DNA of 64,000 nt, taken from Takifugu bimaculatus. Taxonomy: Eukaryota; Chordata; Actinopteri; Tetraodontiformes; Tetraodontidae. This document shows positions 52,467-61,131 of this stretch, piece after piece. The stretch spans positions 2,396,398 through 2,460,397 of the forward strand of contig CP034975.1 in assembly GCA_004026145.2 (NCBI GenBank). The letters are read 5' to 3'. The notes beneath the pieces were generated by a model. The model saw only the letters and a program-made list of their open reading frames with translations. It searched no databases and had not been told where the DNA came from. Within the stretch, counting starts at the first letter, position 1, and each line of letters opens with the position of its first letter. The position numbers were made by a program, and so were the translations under genes.

Positions 52467-53401
52467 ACTCACACACACAGGCACCTCGGGGACCTCTGGA
52501 TGGTCATGTGTAAAATCACTTTTGCAGGTTTGGCAGTGGGTTCACTGTGAAGATGTACTTGGCTGAGGCTTCCTGCAACACAGATGCAATCACTGTCTTC
52601 ATGCAGCACAGGTTCCCCAGCACTTACCTCAAGGTGAGCCCTGAGAGCTATCCAGAGTACCGTAGTTATTCTTTGTGCAGAAGTGCTTAAAGGATTATTT
52701 AGACCTTACAATAAATCTAAATGACACGCGCATCTACAATAAATAGTACATTTTTTTACAAAAATGTCAATGGACAAATCAGCTATTCCTCCCAGGTATT
52801 TGCTTTAATTACATGTGAATTCTCTTTATAATTTAAATATTTATTTTAAACAATTGACAATGTTATACTCTGAGCTCATTTCCTGTTTTAAACCTTTGCC
52901 TGTGCTTTCTTCTCCAATAAACAGGACCAGCATTCCAGTATGGTAGAGTACCACGTACCAGTTGCTCCAGGAGGGGTGGCTGATATCTTCGACCAGCTGG
53001 AGTCCAATAAGACTACTCTGAGGATCAAACACTTCTCTGTGAGCCAGACCACCCTGGACGAGGTGAGGAAACGAAACAGGACGTACACAGAAAGATGAAG
53101 AGAGATGGACAGTGCCGGGGTTTGGTAGATAGAAATGAGGAAGCCAAATATACAGGACAGGAGATGAGAAGAGAGAGGGGAGGGGTAGTGAAAGATTCTA
53201 CAGACACAGATAATCAAGGGGTGTCAGCTTTATTAAAAAATTATGGAGCCCAATGAAAAATATTTAACTAGTGTTATTCTTCCTGAAAATCTACAGGTAT
53301 TTATCAACTTTGCCATGGAAAGCGCGGACATGGAGAACGTACCAACTCACAGTGGAGACGACACTGGTGACCCTCGCTACTTAAAGGAAGTAGATGCATA
53401 G
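8071..53401 (+). CDS. abca12: ATP-binding cassette transporter A12, about 70 coding exons with an expanded first extracellular loop
   Basis: ABCA12 is a full ABC-A lipid transporter with layout TM1, large extracellular loop, TM2-6, NBD1, linker, TM7, second loop, TM8-12, NBD2. In mammals it loads glucosylceramide into keratinocyte lamellar granules, and its loss causes harlequin ichthyosis. Evidence: the N-terminus MAFFQQLRLLLWKNWL matches human MASLFHQLQILVWKNWL; NLPSTGFFPFLQTL, YTIRM, VGTLSGGMKRKLSISIA and WAFLKPML are near-identical to human ABCA12; bard1 is the next gene. My exons sum to about 13.3 kb, about 4,400 codons, against about 2,600 in human ABCA12. The excess is all in the first loop, a trait better known from ABCA13. 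Two early junctions are uncertain, and six single-base frame breaks occur (approximate positions 14765, 18859, 18955, 21047, 21110, 41636). ABCA13 was considered; NBD sequence and neighbourhood favour ABCA12. Domain blocks are listed separately with exon coordinates. Confidence 0.93.
9642..11031 (+). other. abca12: abca12 intron 3
   Basis: AT-rich intron with no recognised element. Reading frames of up to about 130 codons on either strand (for example near 9651-10040) show no family resemblance. Confidence 0.5.
11032..17194 (+). CDS. abca12: abca12 exons of proximal extracellular loop 1
   Basis: Exons: 11032 (or 11039)-11145, a probable short exon 11264-11331, 11457-11627, 11706-11899, 12494-12612, 12700-12788, 13094-13240, 13833-13978, 14128-14261, 14712-14843, 15908-16042, 16289-16491, 16722-16858 and 17080-17194. 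The segment SNSTVFEISLQTLNQFLLEL resembles human SNMTLLESSLQELNKQFSQL, fixing the frame. The peptide is helical, Leu-rich and lumenal, with Asn-glycosylation sequons. Two problems: the 9641/11032 and 11331/11457 junction phases do not match with standard sites, and exon 14712-14843 has one base too many around 14765, giving TGA at 14780 in the entry frame while the exit frame is clean. A furin-like RARR/S site is encoded at 13929-13943. Confidence 0.8.
14565..14628. repeat. CATA/CACA-rich stretch and poly-C run in an abca12 intron
   Basis: Alternating ACACATATAC units are followed by a 13-base C run at 14616-14628. Confidence 0.75.
15045..15500 (-). mobile_element. Decayed LINE reverse-transcriptase fragment in an abca12 intron
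   Basis: Read on the minus strand, two overlapping frames carry pieces of the C-terminal reverse-transcriptase region of fish non-LTR retrotransposons: LGILFDSLLGFGRYINHISR and TSFFQLKNIAP in one frame, then LTFSAAETL and RDHTTPVLQILH in another. Fish LINE copies read like LGVLFDSSLSF...HIS...FFHLKNIARL...AETL...RDHITPVLQSLHWLPV. The frame changes and internal stops show an old inactive copy. It is probably L2-like or Rex1-like; the clade cannot be set by eye. Confidence 0.65.
17396..20032 (+). CDS. abca12: abca12 giant exon (about 879 codons) of extracellular loop 1
   Basis: The exon is entered in phase 2 after TTTAG and left in phase 2 at CT/GTGAGT. It is one almost uninterrupted frame encoding a helix-rich lumenal segment with at least fifteen Asn-X-Ser/Thr sequons (for example NQTS, NLTI, NITV, NFTS, NNSS, NVTQ, NRTV). 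Human ABCA12 has no exon of this size; ABCA13 does have giant exons at this place in the protein. A +1 break at 18858-18859 gives TAA at 18861, and a compensating -1 break at 18954-18956 restores the frame. The 90 bases between read as normal loop peptide in the shifted frame (TISEIVQSNFTSNPAMVLVQ). Function of the segment is unknown; an extracellular lipid-handling or partner-binding role is speculation. Confidence 0.9.
20394..22495 (+). CDS. abca12: abca12 exons following the giant exon (loop 1)
   Basis: Exons: 20394-20506, 20623-20681, 20809-20958, 21045-21176, 21273-21415, 21944-22099 and 22287-22495. Phases agree throughout except in 21045-21176, which is 132 bases long where its neighbours demand a length of 1 modulo 3. 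Two extra bases, one in TTT at 21046-21048 and one in CCC at 21109-21111, explain this. Without them the peptide reads smoothly from EKMVEALLSMLRETEAVGQ into VIPLAEKVMARIVRNIQAEN. The peptide is again helical and N-glycosylated, with no recognised domain. Confidence 0.85.
23011..23904 (+). CDS. abca12: abca12 second large exon (298 codons) with furin-like site
   Basis: A single clean frame, entered and left in phase 2. The middle encodes a Trp/Leu-rich helical run (LRPVWAVVAQINKDLSVLW). A basic, probably exposed linker follows, reading HPTRSRHKR then EVLQ. RHKR at 23621-23632 fits the furin consensus R-X-K/R-R and lies in a Gly/His/Ser-rich, low-order stretch. Sequons NHTS, NITL and NASR are present. 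No known domain was recognised. Confidence 0.9.
24351..32008 (+). CDS. abca12: abca12 distal extracellular loop 1, the part shared with human ABCA12
   Basis: Exons: 24351-24457, 25502-25608, 26052-26251, 26416-26492, 27301-27431, 27899-28069, 29050-29214, 29352-29547, 29908-30047, 30487-30606, 30770-30860, 31222-31401 and 31681-32008. All phases agree and no stop interrupts. From the exon at 27301 onward the segments align by eye with human ABCA12: TAIPNNNLMILSWLVNLRHC with human LAIPIPDNRAEIISQVFWLHSC; WAFLKPMLMGHILFSP with WAFLKPMLLGRILYAP; and YTIRM, FVYLQENIERAIIE and PYPC before TM2. The last exon ends one residue before TM2. Confidence 0.92.
28676..28753. repeat. (CA)n microsatellite
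   Basis: About 78 bases of CA repeat with minor interruptions, in the abca12 intron between the exons at 27899 and 29050. It accounts for Val-Cys-rich frames on the reverse strand. Confidence 0.95.
32715..33795 (+). CDS. abca12: abca12 transmembrane domain 1 (TM2-TM6)
   Basis: Exons: 32715-32829, 32973-33302, 33513-33582 and 33661-33795. Hydrophobic helices, in order: FVFPLMLMMAWVLFVADFV; FLECATYLMFTIIILTLVL; FLYFCDYGLSVLAFSYLISS; GLSGSLIYILCFFPFIVVMA; and GWLCWLMLIDSIVYFIIGAY. The intracellular coupling segment HEYMKMMGVN is identical in human ABCA12, as is the MYTSP motif before the last helix. No disruptions. Confidence 0.95.
33942..37002 (+). CDS. abca12: abca12 nucleotide-binding domain 1
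   Basis: Exons: 33942-34103, 34193-34376, 34760-34978, 35414-35610 and 36845-37002. All catalytic motifs are present: Walker A GHNGAGKTTT (34345-34374), Q-loop CMQYDVLF, canonical signature LSGGMKRKLS, Walker B VVLDEPTTGVD with the catalytic Glu, and switch His in STHHLDEAE. The first exon carries the cytosolic linker with KYGIPAPWYFP and LLFTNIMDRN, both ABCA12-like. The site looks fully competent for ATP hydrolysis. The intron at 35611-36844 shows nothing beyond T- and G-runs. Confidence 0.96.
37816..38351 (+). CDS. abca12: abca12 post-NBD1 regulatory region
   Basis: Exons 37816-38049 and 38207-38351. The first contains the ABCA regulatory fold with LVYSLPPFSSSNAS and GYGISDTTLEE, followed across the junction by VFLQL. 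The second is a Ser/Asp-rich disordered linker (SISETMSDSGSIDSFPSDLR) that resembles phosphoacceptor linkers of ABC-A proteins. Phosphorylation is inferred only. Confidence 0.92.
38647..42275 (+). CDS. abca12: abca12 TM7 and second extracellular loop
   Basis: Exons: 38647-38884, 40235-40321, 41269-41356, 41534-41662, 41952-42039 and 42167-42275. TM7 is LIAQILLPVLFVVCAMGLGS after the ABCA12-typical ILIKRFHHSRRDWKG. The loop contains PGIDNACL, the Cys cluster ARCKCTYDKQVCEGD, HILYNLTGINVENYL, YGG and WYNPEGHH, all collinear with human ABCA12. Exon 41534-41662 has one extra base near 41636, putting TGA at 41645-41647 in the entry frame. The shifted frame TANDFVRNR matches human TANEFVQKR and exits in the right phase. 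Confidence 0.9.
38885..40234 (+). other. abca12: abca12 intron after the TM7 exon
   Basis: No gene, RNA or transposon recognised. A frame at 39377-39649 looks like chance. Confidence 0.4.
41379..41432. repeat. (GT)n microsatellite close to a splice donor
   Basis: About 27 copies of GT begin 22 bases after the donor of the abca12 exon 41269-41356. Confidence 0.95.
42276..44013 (+). other. abca12: abca12 intron in the second extracellular loop
   Basis: AT-rich intron with short repeats such as CTAATT units near 43682-43705. Nothing else supported. Confidence 0.4.
44014..47689 (+). CDS. abca12: abca12 transmembrane domain 2 (TM8-TM12)
   Basis: Exons: 44014-44068, 45351-45528, 45660-45775, 46865-47027 and 47436-47689. 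Helices include GMLQILVAICVLTGYSITTA, YLIPVTLTVSVIAAFQLPAF, LGAVTLLLVLFGFSTFPWMY, FITYVCINLFISVNTILSTS and WMMISSLIQGLVFFTLRLLL. The cytosolic coupling segment KRLQHIAGISEPFYW is near-identical to human. Introns here are the longest of the gene apart from the one before NBD2's signature exon. Confidence 0.94.
44069..45350 (+). other. abca12: abca12 intron before TM8
   Basis: Contains a 13-base tandem repeat, listed separately, and a short GT run near 44448-44461. No coding signal was recognised. Confidence 0.4.
44761..44805. repeat. 13-base tandem repeat
   Basis: Three exact copies of ATCACTACCATAC plus a partial fourth. Confidence 0.9.
45776..46864 (+). other. abca12: abca12 intron within TMD2
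   Basis: CT-rich in its second half. Long frames on both strands follow from the base composition. No family match. Confidence 0.4.
47871..52633 (+). CDS. abca12: abca12 nucleotide-binding domain 2
   Basis: Exons: 47871-48075, 48388-48497, 48841-48991, 51277-51411, 51999-52102, 52285-52377 and 52528-52633. An acidic run (EDEDEDVSAE) precedes the domain as in other ABCA proteins. Motifs: Walker A GVNGAGKTTT (48403-48432), Q-loop YCPQVDALDSL, degenerate signature SCGTRRKLSTALAL in place of LSGGQ, Walker B ILLL/DEPSSGMD split by the 51411/51999 intron, and switch His in LTSHSMEECEAL. Human ABCA12 has SYGTKRKLS at the same signature position, so the degenerate motif is ancestral and not damage. 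Confidence 0.95.
48992..51276 (+). other. abca12: Longest abca12 intron, between the NBD2 Q-loop and signature exons
   Basis: About 2.3 kb of AT-rich sequence. I found no exon, RNA gene or transposon in it. The flanking phases (0/0) agree, so no coding exon is required here. Confidence 0.5.
52434..52480. repeat. Poly-C plus (CA)n in a 150-base abca12 intron
   Basis: A run of 19 C followed by CA repeats fills about a third of the intron between exons 52285-52377 and 52528-52633. Confidence 0.9.
52925..53401 (+). CDS. abca12: abca12 C-terminal regulatory region and stop
   Basis: Exons 52925-53062 and 53297-53401. The peptide reads EYHVPVAPGGVADIFDQLE, then SVSQTTLDE/VFINFA. VFINFA is the ABCA C-terminal motif (VFVNFA in ABCA1). 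The stop is TAG at 53399-53401, about 25 residues later. The C-terminal tail is acidic and less conserved. Confidence 0.95.
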
Positions 53402-53509
53402 AGATCACTGCCATGTTTTCGCTGTCATTTTTTCTAGGTTCACTCTGTCATGAAGTACAGTATCTATTTATAGCGAATCTATTCCTAATTAGAAAACAAT
53501 ATCCACTTA

Positions 53510-53515
53510 AATAAA
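53510..53515 (+). terminator. abca12: poly(A) signal of abca12
   Basis: First AATAAA, 109 bases after the stop codon. Further AATAAA copies at 53849-53854 and near 53966 could serve longer 3' UTRs. Confidence 0.5.
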
Positions 53516-54321
53516 ATTTAATTTAGAATGAAATTATTTTTGGAAGGACTTGGTCACATGAAGATTTACCTTATATGTTTTTTCATGTTAAAATCAGCTG
53601 TTTTTCTGTATTTGCACAGTTAGAAAAGGGAGAATGCTAATAGAGTCTTTCTTGCCAAACCAGCAAATCATTTATACATCAATTAATTCACTGCATATCA
53701 CAGTTTTTCTCTCCATTAGCAGGGCACTTTATTACAGGAATAATGCAGTATATAAATAACTTTTTCTCTTTCGGATAATTTTTTTAATTTATGTTACTGT
53801 AAATCATCAACACTAAATATATGGGTAAACGTTTTAAACTTAAAGATAAATAAAGTGAATTAGCCAAAAGAAAATATTTATGCTCTAATGTCCTCTATGT
53901 GCTGTGCACCCTTTCTTTACTTTGTTTCAGATGTCTGGAATATATCTAACCTTTTTAATAATTCTAAATAAAGCTGTTATTTTCAAACGCATCAACAATC
54001 TTGATCTGAGTTGTCTTTCTGTTTTGGTTTATTTTTTCGGCCCCTTTCTACTTAATATTGTGTTGCAGTGGGTTACCTCAGCCATCTATTGTAGATAGCA
54101 GAATCACAGAGCTGTTAAACACAATTAATCAATTAAATTTACCACTGCTGCATAAAGGCTACCTAGCAAAAATATTTTAGTTAGCTTAAACTACATGAAT
54201 GGATAGAAGAATGAAGGAATGAATAAAAACTCTAAACACCTAAAGAATATTTTATAGGTACTTTATTGTGGTCCAAATTATGCAACAAGGCGTCGCCCCT
54301 TAAGTTCGTCATCGCTCTGCG

Positions 54322-54345
54322 ACTTCCGGAAGTCTTCTGGCGGGA
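54322..54345. promoter_or_regulatory. bard1: bard1 promoter: palindromic ETS site and E2F-like site
   Basis: ACTTCCGGAAGT at 54322-54333 is a perfect 12-base palindrome holding two back-to-back ETS/GABPA cores. GGCGGGA at 54339-54345 resembles an E2F site. They lie about 80-100 bases before the bard1 start codon with no TATA box seen, which fits a housekeeping, S-phase-linked DNA-repair gene. The remaining intergenic sequence 53516-54300 is AT-rich with no gene seen. Confidence 0.5.
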
Positions 54346-54422
54346 GATGTAAATTTCCCGGAATTGAGTTTGAGTTTAAGGTCGGAACGGGGAGAAAAAC
54401 AATAAATATAATCCTGAAAATC

Positions 54423-57400
54423 ATGGACGCCTATGTCAACGAACAGACAAGTGACTGGAAAAACACCAAGGAAGCCGTTGCGAATTTCCGGCGATTGCTG
54501 CTTTGCTCTAAATGGTAAGTCAGCATTAAGCGAATCAACACATTAAACATATTGAAAACGTTTAGAATCCAGCTATGTCATTAGCCTAAATGTATTTCTT
54601 TTGACCCGGGGAACAAATGCAACCTTGATTCTCCGTTCACTGTCTTGTGAAACACATCGAGGGATTATACATACCGAAAGATTCAGTTCGAGTCGGGTAT
54701 CAACAAAGTGTGGTATTATTACAAACCGCTGCCATACAGTAAAACCAGATAAAAACAAGTTACGTGGCTGATGAGAGTTTACGGATAATTATAATAATTT
54801 TCTGGCGTTTTCTGTGGAGCAGCGTCTACATAAAGAACATGTTTCTGGTTCTGTGTGCCAAGATGAACTGTTGATCTTGGACACGTCTGACTTGTGACCT
54901 CACCAATGGCTTCAACACAAGTTTACCAAGATCATTTTAGGGATATCTTAGAAACCATTGAAGAGCTGTTTTGTTGAGTCATTTTGGTCACAGCTGCTAA
55001 AACTGCTTCAGGTTAAATGCAATTAGAAATCTTATACTAATAACAATAGAATTTTATTTGTGATGCAAATTATGTTTTTAGCAAAATGTCCCAAATGGCT
55101 CTAAAATAGTCAAAGAAAGGTTGAAAACTGTTATCAAAGGTTGAAAACTGTGGTTGTTGGTGGAGCGAAGTGAGCGTGTTGAGTTCTGGAGAGTGTGAAG
55201 TTCTTTAAGGTACCAGGGGCGTTGCCATGGTTGCGCTGCCATGGTTGCGCTGCTACGGGAGGAGGGAGACTGTATTTGATCCAGGCAGAGCCAGTGTTGT
55301 GAGCCAAGAATGGGTGTGATGTGTTCAGATTTACGTACTCTCAGCAGGATCCTAGCAGCACTGTTACGATTATGTTGTAATGCCTGAATTCACTTCTGGA
55401 TTTTATTTTAAAGCGGTTTCATCCCTCATCTGGGAGGTTGTAAACTGAGGAAGCATTTTGGATAAAAAGAAACCTCAGACTCTGAGAAACAAGCTGAATT
55501 CACAAATTTCCACCACTCCAAGTGGACATGACTTATTCTGAATATTGTTTTACCTTTTTTCCAGCTCAGAATTAATGAAGGAACCTGTGTGTCTGGGAAT
55601 GTGCGAGCATGTGCTGTGCAGGTAATGTAGAATGTGCACATATCCCATGTGTCCATCTTTAGTGTCCCACCCAGCAATCTAATGTAAATGTGTGTTGATT
55701 AGATCCTGTGCTGGCCCCCAAGCAGGAGATGGCTGTGTGGTGTGCCACCGTCCTGCATGGGTCAAGGACATACAAATCAACAGGCAGCTAAGCAGCATCA
55801 TCCAAGTTTTCTCTAATTTGGAATCTCTGCTCAAACCCACTGAGCAGCCAGGTAACAGCAGCTTTCCTCTCATGTAGAACCAAAAGAACATACTTCGAAA
55901 GTTTCCTCATTTATCTCATTTGGCCACATTCCTTGTTTATCAGGTTGGCCAAAAATTAACTCAGTTGGTCTTTCTGTCTAATCTTTGGTCGACTGCTGAT
56001 TTATTGTCTTAATTACCCATCAACATTCTGTTCCGATAAAGTAATTCTGTGATGCAGTCCACCACACAAGGTTAATTTTTATTTAAAAAGATGGAACTTT
56101 TAACAAACAGCAACTTTCTAAGCTACTGAGTTTGTTGGTTTGTCTTGATTTGAACCAAAAATAGAATATTTATTATCACATTATTCCATGTTTGTTGGTA
56201 AACATCATTTAACTTAATGTATTTTTTGCAGATTGCTCTCCAGATAACACTAAAGCAGACCCCGAGCACTCTGTCTTTAAACAAAAGAAAAACCTTAAGA
56301 TCTGGTTCAGCCCCCGCAGTCGTAAGGTACGCTGTCTGGTGGAGACACCCTCAGAGGTCACTTCACCAGAAAGTGGATCTAAGAGAGGGGCGGGACCAGC
56401 AATGTCGGCCAACAATTCTGCTCAACCTGGGGACATGTCGATTTTCAATTTCACCTCATCTTCTCAAGATTCGGGCTCATCGTCCTCTCCAAATTCCAAA
56501 AACAAAAGCAGCAACAAGAAGAGGTCAGCTAAGAAAAATGCTTCTAGCAGGGATATGGTGCAATGTGCCAGCAGGTCCAGACGAAAGCCGACCAAGGAGA
56601 CGATGAAAAAGAATAAGTTGGAGGCCATAAACCAACGATGGGGCATTACAGGGGAGACAGATTCTCCAAATAAGAAGGGACAAGCCTGTGTTGAAGGTGT
56701 GAGGAGGTCCACTAAGAGGGTTTCCTTCTTAAGCCCTGCTGTCACATCTGATGATCCTCAGCTGGAGGTACCACAGGCCAGTAATAATGACCACAGGCCT
56801 GACACAGACACCGTGAAGGGGAATCTCTCAGAAAACAACTCAGTCCTGAATGAGCAAACACAGTCTAGTCAGAATATTTCACCAAGTGTTATCAGGAGTG
56901 AGGCACCATCTGTCAATTGCCCCAGCTTTGGTGATAGTCCGGCCAAGCGCGACTACGTTTCTCCCTTAAAGCGTCCCTCAGAAACATGCAAAGCCGATGG
57001 CAAAGTCACCACATTAGAGAGCACTCCAAAAAGGCCCAGGGTCTCACCAGCCAGGGGGAGAAAATCACAGCTCTCTCCCACCGTACTCAACCCGCCTTCT
57101 TCAGCTAGTCCAGGGTGTGATAAGAAGAAAATCTATTCTGGACGGCAGCAATGCCAAAGCCCACCTGTCCAAAGGTCTCCATTGTCCCAGCGGTCAGCAT
57201 CAGGAAGTCCTGCAGTTTTAAAGAGGAATCACAAGGGAGAGACGCCTCTGCACATCGCTTCAATAAAGGTACGAAACAGTCGGGCTATTGCCGTGTCACT
57301 CAGAACCCCTCCACTCCGCCTCTGGAACACACAGATGATCTGACTATTATGTTGGAGTCCTTGGAGAATTATCTTCCTCACAGTAATCCTTGCAAACATA

Positions 57401-60400
57401 ATTGTAATCCCCCTCTGCATCCCTGACACGGTAATCGATGACCCACTGCGTCATTTAATTGATAAACACAGGGCCTTTCTGTCCCTGGGATCAGCTGCTG
57501 TTTCTGATGTGCGTTGTTTTGCTGTCGCTCTTTCAGGGGGATGCCGAGGCTGTGAAGGAACTGTTGGACCAGGGGGCCGACCCCAACATCAAGGATAACG
57601 CTGGGTGGACACCTCTGGTAATACTGAAACAAGGACTGGCAGGGCAAAAGCTTTATTTAAGTAGAGCCACGTACTATTTATTGGGCCCTCTCCTCCATTA
57701 AACAAGCAAACGCAGCCATGCTGTGTCATGATGATACATAGATGTTGTTTCCTGTTTCTATTATGTGAGTTTTGGTCCCTGTTTGCCTCTTCGTCTGGTC
57801 TGAGCTTAAGGTTAAAGCTCTTTAGCATTAAGATGCGCCGTACAGGCTCTTGTAAAACAAGAGACCACTGTGGAGTTCAGAGAAACAGGTGAAATGGTTT
57901 ATAATCCGGTGAGCTCATTACTGAGAGGTTTATTATGCATGCGGATGTGTGCTGAACTACGGAGTCCTCTGTTGTTGCAGGTCTTTGTTCCTCTGGGAGT
58001 GAATGGGAAATGCTGCATTATGGGGGAACCTGTCATCTGGACACTCCTCTGGAAGACGAGCTTTAGAATGAGCTTCCATTGATTATTGCTGGGATTAAAC
58101 CCGCTAAAAAGAAAGCTTTTGGGTTTTTAATAAATAAAGCTATTTGCATTTTGTAAGTCTAAATTTTCACGTCAGAACAAAAAGGTTTTGACTACATTTT
58201 ATTTATTGAGTGTCTTGGCTTTACAAAGCATGGTACAACTGAGCCAAAATGCAAATAAATCAATTTGGTGAATAAATCACATACATAATAAAGGTAAATA
58301 AATTTAACTTTTTAAAACTCTCACTTCCAAAGGTGTCAGATGAATAAAGAAATATCGTTTAGAAATCAAAGACGGTGAAAGGTTTAAATCCAAACTTTGG
58401 GTGAGTCAGGAGTGTTGCTGTTCTTTGTCCCAGCATGAAGCGTGTAACCTGGGACACCTGGGGGTGGTGGAGGTGCTGGTGTCTGGGGGAGCCCTGCTGA
58501 ACACGCCTGGCTATGAGAACGACTCTCCCCTTCACGATGCAGTTCGGAACGGACATCTTGCCATCGCCCAACTGTTGTTGCAGCTCGGCGCCTCAGCGAA
58601 CGTACTGTGAGTCCTTTCATTTGTTCTAAATCATGTGATCTCTTGTGCTTGCTTTAACCTGTGCCGATGGTGGTTTTTCAGTTTTTGTGCTTCTGGAACT
58701 GCACCTTGCATCGCACTCGCACTCAGGTTCTTCTTCTTTCTGTCATCAATCACCAAATATGCAGTTAATATAACAAGTTAGTTAAATACAGGTAGAAATC
58801 AATCAGCAGATCCTACTTGCTTCCTCATTCCATAATGCTGGACGGGTGTTTGTGGATGCAGGGAGGGTAAGTAGCACATGTCTTACAGGTCTGCAAGGAG
58901 GAAAAAAGTAGAAATTTAAGCAGAAGACTGTGTGAAACTGCCAACTGGGCCCCGGGGGTGTGAGAGTGGAGCGTGGAGTATAAACTGTCCAGAGAGGTCA
59001 AAGGTGACTGGAAAGGTGCTGCGTGTCCAGCGTAAGCATCACCGGTGGATTCATGGTTTCTGCGTCGGATATTACTCAGTAATGTTTGGTGAATTAGGTG
59101 CACGTGGTTCTTCTGACTTAAAGTTGAACTAATTTCTCCACTTTTCCCGAGGCCAAAGTTGGAGACACAGTCTTCGTCAGCGGCGGGCTGCAGCGGCCCG
59201 GCTGATTCGACCATCAGGAGCGACTGGTGGATTATTTAAGAGGGAAATGAATTTAATGAACCTTTTTGATTAAAAATGTATTCAGGCCTCACACACTGCC
59301 TCATCAGATACTCAGAGGTGCTGCTGAGTGGACATCATTTAAAACTTCTGTCAACTCCACTTTCTTTTATTTATTGAGTTGACCCCATAAAACCCTGATG
59401 TATAGTACCTTTTGACTATTATATTTTAGGTTGCGTTCAAATTAATGTAAAAACTTTATTGAGTAGATGTTTTATGGACAAATTAGTGGCTTCTGCCCTG
59501 AATGTTTTATTGTTCTTATTTTACATCCTCAGATTTAATGGAAACATTTGTTCTGTTCTCAGATAAAATAAGATGGCTTACAGCAGTTGTTGCTCTCACT
59601 TGCAGCTGAAACCAGCCGAGTGTGTGTGTGTGAGGTATATTTTATATTTGTTTGTGGTTTTTTTTGGCTTCAGGGGAATGAATCCAAATTAAATATTTTA
59701 TGGACCAGTGGACCTATTAATTGTCCCCCAGGTGTTATCTTTGCTGACGCCTCATCTTTTTCAGACGACCTGCTGGGCTTGTTGCTTCTCCACGTCTCTT
59801 CTCCTCCACGTTCTTGTGCTTTTCCTTTCATCGCTTTGCTTTTCCCTCAAGGTGACCCGTGCCTGGGTTCCTGCAGCCCCTTCGTATACACTCTAAATGT
59901 TTCTTACCAGCCAGCAGATTGTAACAGTGTAAAAAGCCTCAAAAACAAACCCTCACTGGGCAAAGAGTGATTTTTTTTTTTAAACTTTTGATATTAATTT
60001 AATCTTTTACAATATTCTCATGTTATTAATAAAATCTTTAATCGTGCTCATTTGAGTCGCTTAATGTATCTCTTAATAGATCTCCATGCTTTTATTTGGC
60101 TATAGCTTTGTTTGCATGCCTATACTGTGAAAAGCTTGGCAGACTCTATCTTTACTCTTCTTCACAGTAATCTCTACGGAAAGCGGCCTGCAGATTATGC
60201 TGTCAGCCTCGAGATGCGGGAGATTTTCCAGAATGCCTCAGATGGAATGGCAACATCTCTGAGTCCCTCGGCCAGTCTCTCTGTGGTACGCACGCACACA
60301 CTGCAGCCATTTTATAGTTTTGTGTTTGTTCATTTTCAGCATTTGATGGTATTTCTCAGGTGAGTGGGAGTGTGAGGAGGGAAGAAATAGTGCTCTTGGC

Positions 60401-61131
60401 CACTAGGTTGTCGCAGCCCGAGCAGCAGCAGCTGGTCAGACTGGGGAAGCTGCTGGGAGGGAGAGTGGCTGACACCTTTTCTGCCTCAGGTAGGTTCAAG
60501 TGTTTCTGTAATATTAAAAACATCTCCCAGCTGGGACTTTGACACCCCATTTTATGGCTGCCTGAGACACGGAAATCCAGAATAACCACTGTTGCCAGTC
60601 AGTTCAGCGCCACCGTCACTGATCTGCTTGTTCAATGTCAAACGCTCCAGTAGGCAATCAGTCATCGTTTGGATGCTCTGCTCAGGAGAAAGATGTATTG
60701 AACTGGCAAATTGCAAGCTCAGCCGCCCAAAGTCTCTCCAGTCTGGTCTCCACATGTGGAGGGAGCCAGTCGAGCACCAGAGTGCAAAGGGATCCAAATC
60801 ATTGCTCAAATAATGGTCAAAGGGATTAATGAAAGCTTTCTGCACCCCTGCACCATCTGAATGGAGGGATGAAAGCAGCCTCCCTCGCGCAACATGTGAA
60901 CCTGATTCCAGTGTCCATTTCTTAGTTTGCTGTACATTCTTTTCAAAACCAATCTAAGATGATGTAATAATCATTGTAATAGAGTCACAGATATGTTCCC
61001 CTGCTGTCTGTCTTCATCCACGTCTTTGCTTCTTCCAGTGAGCCACATTGTGGTGCCTGAAGGACAAATGTGCACCACCCTCTCCACCCTCTCGGGTCTG
61101 CTTGCTGGCTGCTGGGTTGTCAAACACAGCT
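54423..61131 (+). CDS. bard1: BRCA1-associated RING domain protein 1, exons 1-9, 3' end outside the window
   Basis: BARD1 forms the nuclear E3 ubiquitin ligase with BRCA1 that ubiquitylates histone H2A and supports homologous recombination. Exons: 54423-54514, 55565-55621, 55703-55851, 56232-57268, 57537-57617, 58434-58606, 60168-60285, 60360-60489 and 61039-61131. They make about 643 codons and all phases agree. The start ATG has A at -3 and G at +4. Domains in order: RING with all Cys/His ligands (CSKC, CLGMCEHVLCRSC, GCVVC); WFSPRSRKVR, conserved with human WFSPRSKKVR; a long disordered basic linker in the 1,037-base exon 4 (KRPSE, STPKRPRVSP, SP-rich); ankyrin repeats (GETPLHIASIK, DNAGWTPLHEACNLGHL, NDSPLHDAVRNGHL); then BRCT1 (VSHIVVP, GLLAGCWVVKHS). 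Exon sizes 57, 149, 81, 173 and 93 mirror the human gene. Exons 10 and 11 (end of BRCT1 and BRCT2) were not found and should lie beyond 64000. Confidence 0.95.
54515..55564 (+). other. bard1: bard1 intron 1 with short tandem duplications
   Basis: Includes a 14-base duplication GCCATGGTTGCGCT x2 at 55224-55251 and an imperfect duplication of AAAGGTTGAAAACTGT around 55117-55152. No coding signal. Confidence 0.5.
57618..58433 (+). other. bard1: bard1 intron 5
   Basis: AT-rich, nothing recognised. Confidence 0.4.
58607..60167 (+). other. bard1: bard1 intron 6
   Basis: About 1.56 kb. Frames such as 59587-59970 have no family resemblance, and I see no exon or RNA gene. Confidence 0.4.

Noticed and set aside
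8071..53401. Assignment as ABCA13 because of the giant loop exon
   Set aside because: NBD1, TM segments and the N-terminus match human ABCA12 closely, and bard1 is the neighbour.
8071..53401. abca12 as a pseudogene
   Set aside because: About 65 of 70 exons are clean with matching phases and complete NBD motifs. The breaks are mostly one-base homopolymer changes, and one pair compensates.
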